Assembly (NCBI GenBank): GCA_017744755.1
Contig: JAGIAU010000001.1
Location: forward strand, 1-40,103
Source of the DNA: Microbacteriaceae bacterium
GTDB taxonomy: Bacteria > Actinomycetota > Actinomycetes > Actinomycetales > Microbacteriaceae
Length of the DNA: 40,103 nucleotides
Reading direction: 5' to 3'
The translations under genes and the position numbers were made by a program. The notes below the pieces were generated by a model, which saw only the letters and a list, made by a program, of their open reading frames with translations, had not been told where the DNA came from and did not search any database. The stretch's first letter is position 1. The number at the start of each line of letters is the position of its first letter. Positions 36,103-40,103 of this stretch are shown here, piece after piece.

Positions 36103-36645
36103 ATGGCACTCGGCGCGACGATCCACACGTTCCAGGTGCAGCTGGCCGACGTCGACCGGGGGATCTACGAGGACCTGAGTCTGCGGCTCGCGCGCCACCC
36201 GTCGGAGACCGAGGCGTTCATGGTCGTGCGGCTGCTCGCATACTGCCTCGAGCTCGAGGAGGGCATCGCGTTCAGCGAAGGCGTTTCGGCGACCGACGAG
36301 CCGGCCGTCGTCGTTCGCGACCTCACCGGATCGCTCACCGCGTGGATCGAGGTCGGCGCCCCGGACGCCGAGCGGCTCCACTTCGGGAGCAAGGCGGCGG
36401 GGCGGGTGGCGGTCTACACGCACCGGGATCCCGCGAAGCTGCTCGCGGCGTGGGCCGGGAAGCGGATCCATCGCGCCGAGCACGTGGTGCTGCGCAGCTT
36501 CGACCCCGGCTTCGTCGACGCGGTGGCCGAGCGGCTCGATCGGCGCAACGCGATCACGGCATCGCTGACCGAGGGCCAGCTCTACCTCGAGATCAACGGC
36601 GCGACGCTCAGCACGGCGATCCACGAGCACCGCCTGGGACCGTAG
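36103..36645 (+). CDS. YaeQ-family protein
   Basis: This 180-residue protein matches YaeQ from end to end: MALGATIHTFQVQLADVDRG, LSLRLARHPSETEAFMVVRL, LAYCLELEEGIAFSEG and IHRAEHVVLRSFDPGFV. YaeQ proteins have a nuclease-like (PD-(D/E)xK-related) fold with unclear function. TAAGCT (36089-36094) lies 8 nt before the ATG and there is no Shine-Dalgarno sequence. It converges on the hxlR-like gene. Confidence 0.94.
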   Translation: MALGATIHTFQVQLADVDRGIYEDLSLRLARHPSETEAFMVVRLLAYCLELEEGIAFSEGVSATDEPAVVVRDLTGSLTAWIEVGAPDAERLHFGSKAAGRVAVYTHRDPAKLLAAWAGKRIHRAEHVVLRSFDPGFVDAVAERLDRRNAITASLTEGQLYLEINGATLSTAIHEHRLGP

Positions 36646-36696
36646 CCGGGTGGACGAACGACCCGGGCGCGCCGGGCCCGCCCCGACGCCGGTCGC

Positions 36697-37140
36697 TCAG
36701 CGGGTGATGAGCACGTCCGAGGCCTCGACGGCTCTCCCCGCGCCATCCGTGAAGCCGATCGTCAGCGGCCTGCCGTCTTCGCCGTCGAGGAAGCGCATCG
36801 GCTCCGCGGCCGCGCTCGGGACGTGCTCGTCGCCCCATGCCGCGAGCGCTGCGATGATCGGCAGCGTCGAGCGTCCTGCGTCGGTGAGCACGTACTCGTC
36901 GCGGGCGCGCTCCCCGTCCGACTGATAGGGGCGCCGTTCGAACAGCCCCTCGTCGACGAGCGCCTGGAGGCGCGCGGCCAGCACGTCGCTGGGGATGCCG
37001 ATACGGCTGAACTCCGCGAACCGGGTCTTGCCGAGGAATGCCTCGCGCAGCAGCAGCAGAGTCCACCGCCGGCCGAGCACGGTGAGGCTCCGGGAGACGG
37101 GACAGGCCGCTTCGAGCCCGTAGGAACGGGGATGGGGCAT
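36697..37140 (-). CDS. HxlR-family transcriptional regulator
   Basis: This 147-residue winged-helix regulator has the HxlR pattern: ACPVSRSLTVLGRRWTLLLL with the N-terminal sensing cysteine (Cys13), FLGKTRFAEFSRIGIPSDVL, LQALVDEGLFERRPY and VLTDAGRSTLPII. HxlR proteins often respond to aldehydes, quinones or oxidation through that cysteine. It is divergent from the MFS-SDR-thioesterase operon, with three ACTTGG-like motifs between them. Confidence 0.92.
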   Translation of the reverse strand: MPHPRSYGLEAACPVSRSLTVLGRRWTLLLLREAFLGKTRFAEFSRIGIPSDVLAARLQALVDEGLFERRPYQSDGERARDEYVLTDAGRSTLPIIAALAAWGDEHVPSAAAEPMRFLDGEDGRPLTIGFTDGAGRAVEASDVLITR

Positions 37141-37158
37141 GCGAAGAGTCTACGCCTG

Positions 37159-37191
37159 ACTTGGTGAATCCAACTTACTGAGATAACTTGG
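37159..37191. promoter_or_regulatory. Probable HxlR operator region
   Basis: Three ACTTGG-type motifs start at 37159 (ACTTGG), 37173 (ACTTAC) and 37186 (ACTTGG). They also form inverted pairs, TTGG-tgaat-CCAA (37161-37173) and CCAA...TTGG (37170-37191). The segment is AT-richer than its surroundings and lies between the divergent starts at 37140 and 37218. Confidence 0.65.
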
Positions 37192-37217
37192 ACAGACGAA
37201 GTCAGAAGGGTCTGCCA

Positions 37218-38396
37218 GTGCTGCGTCAGCGATACGGCTTCTTCGCGGCCGCCGCCGTCGCGGCGGTGGCGATGTGGGCGAGCGGGGCGTCCTCGGTCAA
37301 CTACCCGCTCTACGCGGCGCACTGGCACCTCGATGCGTGGGTCACCTCGGCGATGTTCGGCGTCTACCCGGCGGTCTCGATCGCCATGCTGCTGATCTTC
37401 GGCAACCTCTCCGACCACGTCGGACGGCGCACGACGATCCTCCTCGGTCTGGGCCTCGTGATCGCGGGCGGGGTGATCCTCGGCTTCGCGCCGGAGGCGT
37501 GGACCGTGTTCCTCGGGCGCATCCTCCTCGGCGCGGGTGTCGGACTGGCCTTCGCTCCCGCGACGGCCGCGATCATCGAGTTCGGCGGCCCGGACGGCGC
37601 CCGCATCGCGGGGGCCACGGTGTCGGTCGCCACGTCGGCGGGGCTGACGGTCTCCGCGATCCTCGGCGGCGCGCTGGTGGAGTGGGCGCCGGCGCCGATG
37701 GTGCTGAACCAGTGGGTGTTCGTCATCGCGGCCGTCGCCGTCTTCGCGCTCTCGCTGCGGCTGCCGCGGCACACCCGCGACGAGGCGAAGGGGCGCTGGC
37801 GGCCGCGGGCGCTGCTCATCCCGGCGCAGGGCCGTTCGTGGTTCGCCGCCGGCGTGTTCGGCGTCATCAGCTCGTTCCTCATCGGCGCGATCTTCGTCGG
37901 CATGGGAGCGACCATCGCCAGAGGCCTGCTCGGCTCCTCGGACGCCTTCATCGGCGGCCTCGTCATCGGCCTGAGCACCGCGACGGTCGCGGTCGCCTCC
38001 CTCACGCTTCGACGGCTCCGGCCGGAGTCGATGCTGCGCTGGGGGCTCGTTGCCGCCGTCGTCAGCATGGTCGCGCTCGCGCTCTGCGCCGTGGTCCCGT
38101 CGCTCCCGCTGTTCTTCGGGTCCTCCGTGGTCAGCGGCTTCGCCTTCGCCCTCCTCACCAGCGGCGGTCTCGCCTTCGTCGGCAAGGCGGCCCCCCTCCA
38201 CCATCGCGGCGCCGCCGTCTCGACCGCCTATGTCTTCGGCTACATCGCCCAGGTCGTCGGCTCGCTCGGGCTCGGGGCGCTCGCCGGCAGCGGCGGCTTC
38301 GGGGTGGCGGTCGTCACCGGTGCGGTGCTCGTCGTCGCGACCGCCGCGGGGGCCGCCGTCTTCGGGCGGGCGTCCGAGGCCCGCGCCTACGCCTGA
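37218..38396 (+). CDS. MFS transporter (12 helices)
   Basis: This 392-residue protein has about 12 helices and motif A NLSDHVGRRTTILLGLGLV after helix 2. A charged mid-loop (PRHTRDEAKGRWRPRA) sits between the halves, and PVLRQRYGFF marks the start. The GTG at 37218 has AGAAGGG seven bases upstream, preferred over an in-frame TTG at 37188 that lies in the operator. It is the first gene of the HxlR-linked operon and probably exports a small compound. Confidence 0.9.
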   Translation: MLRQRYGFFAAAAVAAVAMWASGASSVNYPLYAAHWHLDAWVTSAMFGVYPAVSIAMLLIFGNLSDHVGRRTTILLGLGLVIAGGVILGFAPEAWTVFLGRILLGAGVGLAFAPATAAIIEFGGPDGARIAGATVSVATSAGLTVSAILGGALVEWAPAPMVLNQWVFVIAAVAVFALSLRLPRHTRDEAKGRWRPRALLIPAQGRSWFAAGVFGVISSFLIGAIFVGMGATIARGLLGSSDAFIGGLVIGLSTATVAVASLTLRRLRPESMLRWGLVAAVVSMVALALCAVVPSLPLFFGSSVVSGFAFALLTSGGLAFVGKAAPLHHRGAAVSTAYVFGYIAQVVGSLGLGALAGSGGFGVAVVTGAVLVVATAAGAAVFGRASEARAYA

Positions 38397-38450
38397 GCCG
38401 CGGTGTCTCACCCCTGACCCGCCCACCACCCATCTCGACAAGGAGCCACC

Positions 38451-39149
38451 ATGACCACCCTCCAGAACGCCGTCGTCCTGATCACCGGGGCGAACGGCGG
38501 CCTCGGCGAGCAGTTCGTCGCCCAGGGCATCGACCGAGGAGCGGCGAAGGTCTACGCGAGCGCGCGGAGCCCGCGCGCCTGGTCCGACTCGCGCATCGTC
38601 CCCCTCGCGCTCGACGTGACGAGCGCGGAGTCCATCGCCGCGGCGGCGGAGCTCGCCGGCGACACGACCGTGCTCATCAACAACGCCGGGGTCATCGGCG
38701 GACGGAGCCTCCTCGACGACCCGTTGGAGACCATCCGGGCGACCTATGCGACGAACGTCCTCGCTCCGATCGCGCTGACGCGGGCCTTCGCGCCGGCGCT
38801 CGCCGCGAACGGCGGCGGCGCGGTCGTCAACGTGCTCTCCGCGCTGAGCTGGCTCGCGACCCCCGGCGCCTACTCCGGCACCAAGGCAGCGCTCTGGTCG
38901 GTCACGAACACGCTGCGGCTCGAGCTGCGCGGCCAGGGGACGCAGGTGCTCGGCAGCCATCTCGGCTACACCGACACCCCCATGCTCGCCGGGCTCGACG
39001 TCCCGAAGAACGACCCCGCGGTGATCGTGGCGGCGATCTACGACGCCCTCGAAGCCGGCGCGCATGAGGTGCTCGCGGACGACACGAGCCGCCGGATCCG
39101 CGCCGCGCTCTCCCAGCCGGTCGAGGCCCTCTACCCGCAGCTGGCCTGA
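38451..39149 (+). CDS. Short-chain dehydrogenase/reductase
   Basis: This 232-residue SDR has VVLITGANGGLGEQFVAQGI (Gly motif), LALDVTSAESI, VLINNAGVIGG (NNAG), and the catalytic YSGTK pair after LSALSWLATPGA, then GYTDTPML. It resembles SDRs with short C-termini that act on small carbonyls. AAGGAG precedes the ATG. It lies 54 bp after the MFS gene and 16 bp before the thioesterase gene, so the three are probably one operon. Confidence 0.92.
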   Translation: MTTLQNAVVLITGANGGLGEQFVAQGIDRGAAKVYASARSPRAWSDSRIVPLALDVTSAESIAAAAELAGDTTVLINNAGVIGGRSLLDDPLETIRATYATNVLAPIALTRAFAPALAANGGGAVVNVLSALSWLATPGAYSGTKAALWSVTNTLRLELRGQGTQVLGSHLGYTDTPMLAGLDVPKNDPAVIVAAIYDALEAGAHEVLADDTSRRIRAALSQPVEALYPQLA

Positions 39150-39165
39150 GCGCGAAGGAGTCGTC

Positions 39166-39648
39166 ATGACCAGCCGGACCCTGACCTGGGCCGACCCCGG
39201 CGCCGTCCTCGAGCGCGCCTCCGGACTGACGGGCATCGAGATGCTCCGCGCGCTCCGCGACGGCGTCCTGCCACCGCCTCCGATGGCGGTCACGATGAAT
39301 GCGAGCATCCGCGAGGTCGAGGAAGGGCGAGTGGTCTTCGAATGCGTTCCGGGCGAAGAGCACTACAACCCGCTCGGCACCGTCCACGGCGGATACGCCT
39401 GCACGGCGCTCGACACCGTGACCGGATGCGCGGCGCAGACCACCCTGCCCGCCGGGGTCGGCTACACCTCCATCGAGATCGCCGTGAAGTACCTCCGGCC
39501 GATCACCTTGCGGACCGGCCCGCTGCGCGTCGTCGGCACGGTGACCAAACCCGGCAGGCGCGTCATCTTCGCGGAGGGCGCGATCCTCGATGCCGGCGGC
39601 ACGACGCTCGCCACCGCGTCCAGCTCGCTCCTCGTCCTCGGCGGATAG
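39166..39648 (+). CDS. PaaI-family thioesterase (hotdog fold)
   Basis: This 160-residue hotdog protein has EHYNPLGTVHGGYACTALDT, with the HGG motif and the catalytic Asp/Asn region typical of PaaI/4HBT thioesterases, followed by SIEIAVKYLRPIT and RVIFAEGAILDAGG. It would hydrolyse an acyl- or aryl-CoA. GAAGGAG lies 6 nt before the ATG at 39166. It is the last gene of the HxlR-linked unit. Confidence 0.92.
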   Translation: MTSRTLTWADPGAVLERASGLTGIEMLRALRDGVLPPPPMAVTMNASIREVEEGRVVFECVPGEEHYNPLGTVHGGYACTALDTVTGCAAQTTLPAGVGYTSIEIAVKYLRPITLRTGPLRVVGTVTKPGRRVIFAEGAILDAGGTTLATASSSLLVLGG

Positions 39649-39721
39649 CGCCCGGGCGGCCGCAGGCGACGTCTTCGCGGATGCGGAGCCCACGCGGCGG
39701 TGCGGCTGGGACAATGGTCGG

Positions 39722-40103
39722 GTGAACGAACGACCGCAGGTGCGCCCGGCGACCGAGGGCTGGACGCAGGCGCGCGATGCCGGCGGGCGGCCGCTGCTGC
39801 AATTCGAGGCGCCCGTGCGGCGGGGCAAGCCGCCCGTGCATCTCGCCGACCTCTCCGTCGAGGAACGCGCCTCGACGGTCGAGGCCCTCGGCTTCCCGAG
39901 GTTCCGCGCGAAGCAGCTCGCGACGCACTGGTTCGCGCACTACACGGACGACCCGGCCGAGATGACGGACCTCCCGAAGCAGGGTCGCGAGGAGCTCGTC
40001 GGCGCGCTGCTGCCGCAGCTGCTCACGCCCGTGCGGACGCTGCGCACGGATGACGGCGCGACGGTGAAGTTCCTCTGGAAGCTCTATGACGGCGCCCTCA
40101 TCG
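39722..40103 (+). CDS. rlmN: 23S rRNA (adenine-2503-C2)-methyltransferase RlmN, N-terminal part
   Basis: The frame runs from GTG 39722 to the end of the window (127 residues) and is cut by the window edge. The visible part is the RlmN N-terminal accessory domain: LADLSVEERASTVEALGFPR, FRAKQLATHWFAHYTDD, MTDLPKQGREELVGALLP and ATVKFLWKLYDGALI, just before the radical-SAM core. RlmN methylates C2 of A2503 in 23S rRNA and A37 of some tRNAs. GACAAT (39710-39715) lies 6 nt before the GTG, fitting a leaderless start. Confidence 0.95.
   Translation, partial: MNERPQVRPATEGWTQARDAGGRPLLQFEAPVRRGKPPVHLADLSVEERASTVEALGFPRFRAKQLATHWFAHYTDDPAEMTDLPKQGREELVGALLPQLLTPVRTLRTDDGATVKFLWKLYDGALI

Noticed and set aside
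1..40103. CRISPR arrays, IS elements, prophage genes and attachment sites
   Set aside because: No regularly spaced repeats of CRISPR type, no transposase, integrase or phage structural gene, and no duplication of the tRNA-Ala 3' end were seen.

Overview
This is a very GC-rich (roughly 70% or more) chromosomal stretch from an actinobacterium, most probably of the family Microbacteriaceae. The reasons are an Lsr2 nucleoid protein, the conserved actinobacterial block mscL–fmdB–5-FCL–galU–rimJ–(SepX/GlpR-like)–tRNA-Ala, frequent GTG starts, many starts that look leaderless (a -10 box 6-8 nt before the start codon), and short dispersed inverted repeats of a kind I associate with Microbacteriaceae. 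I see no phage, IS element or CRISPR array. Most of the window is resident chromosome with accessory genes placed between core blocks.

Layout. 1-3.8 kb: the 3' end of nusG, then a Cys-tRNA(Pro) deacylase-like protein, an NTF2/YchJ-like protein, a rhodanese, a 5'-deoxyribonucleotidase, a vapBC toxin-antitoxin pair with a clear operator, and two small unknowns. 3.8-5 kb: rplK-rplA and a strong terminator. 5-10.7 kb (minus strand): an HTH-GNAT fusion, an Orn/Lys/Arg-decarboxylase-family enzyme and an EctB-like diaminobutyrate aminotransferase in one operon, with a PuuB-like FAD oxidoreductase upstream, suggesting diamine/polyamine metabolism. 10.8-12.6 kb: a quinone oxidoreductase and a membrane protein. 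12.6-16.9 kb: a MacB-like ABC exporter divergent from an OmpR-type two-component system, with tandem 11-bp-spaced boxes between them. 17-18.5 kb: lsr2, then rplJ-rplL behind an L10 leader with attenuator. 18.6-23.1 kb: a 1431-residue DUF4011-type helicase/nuclease homologue whose catalytic motifs are degenerate, coupled to a small disordered protein.

23.2-27.2 kb: the mscL to tRNA-Ala(CGC) block, from which the glp/moeA gene usually found between galU and rimJ is missing. 27.3-29.9 kb: a TetR regulator and an MFS efflux pump with matching operators, plus a SnoaL-like protein. 29.9-33.7 kb: membrane proteins, an alpha/beta hydrolase broken by one frameshift, its divergent MerR regulator, a TMEM164-like protein, and a cold-shock/DUF1294 fusion. 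33.8-34.3 kb: no gene, but a promoter-like sequence, several UUCG-capped hairpins and a strong terminator, so a candidate structured RNA of about 490 nt. 34.3-39.7 kb: AhpD-like, GNAT, SDR and YaeQ genes, then an HxlR-controlled MFS-SDR-thioesterase operon. The window ends inside rlmN.

The items most worth a second look are the degenerate helicase next to rplJL, the unassigned structured RNA, the use of dispersed repeats as parts of genes (in-frame insert, ribosome-binding sites, stop codon), the HTH-GNAT/decarboxylase/EctB operon, and the well-defined operators for TetR, MerR, HxlR, VapB and the response regulator.
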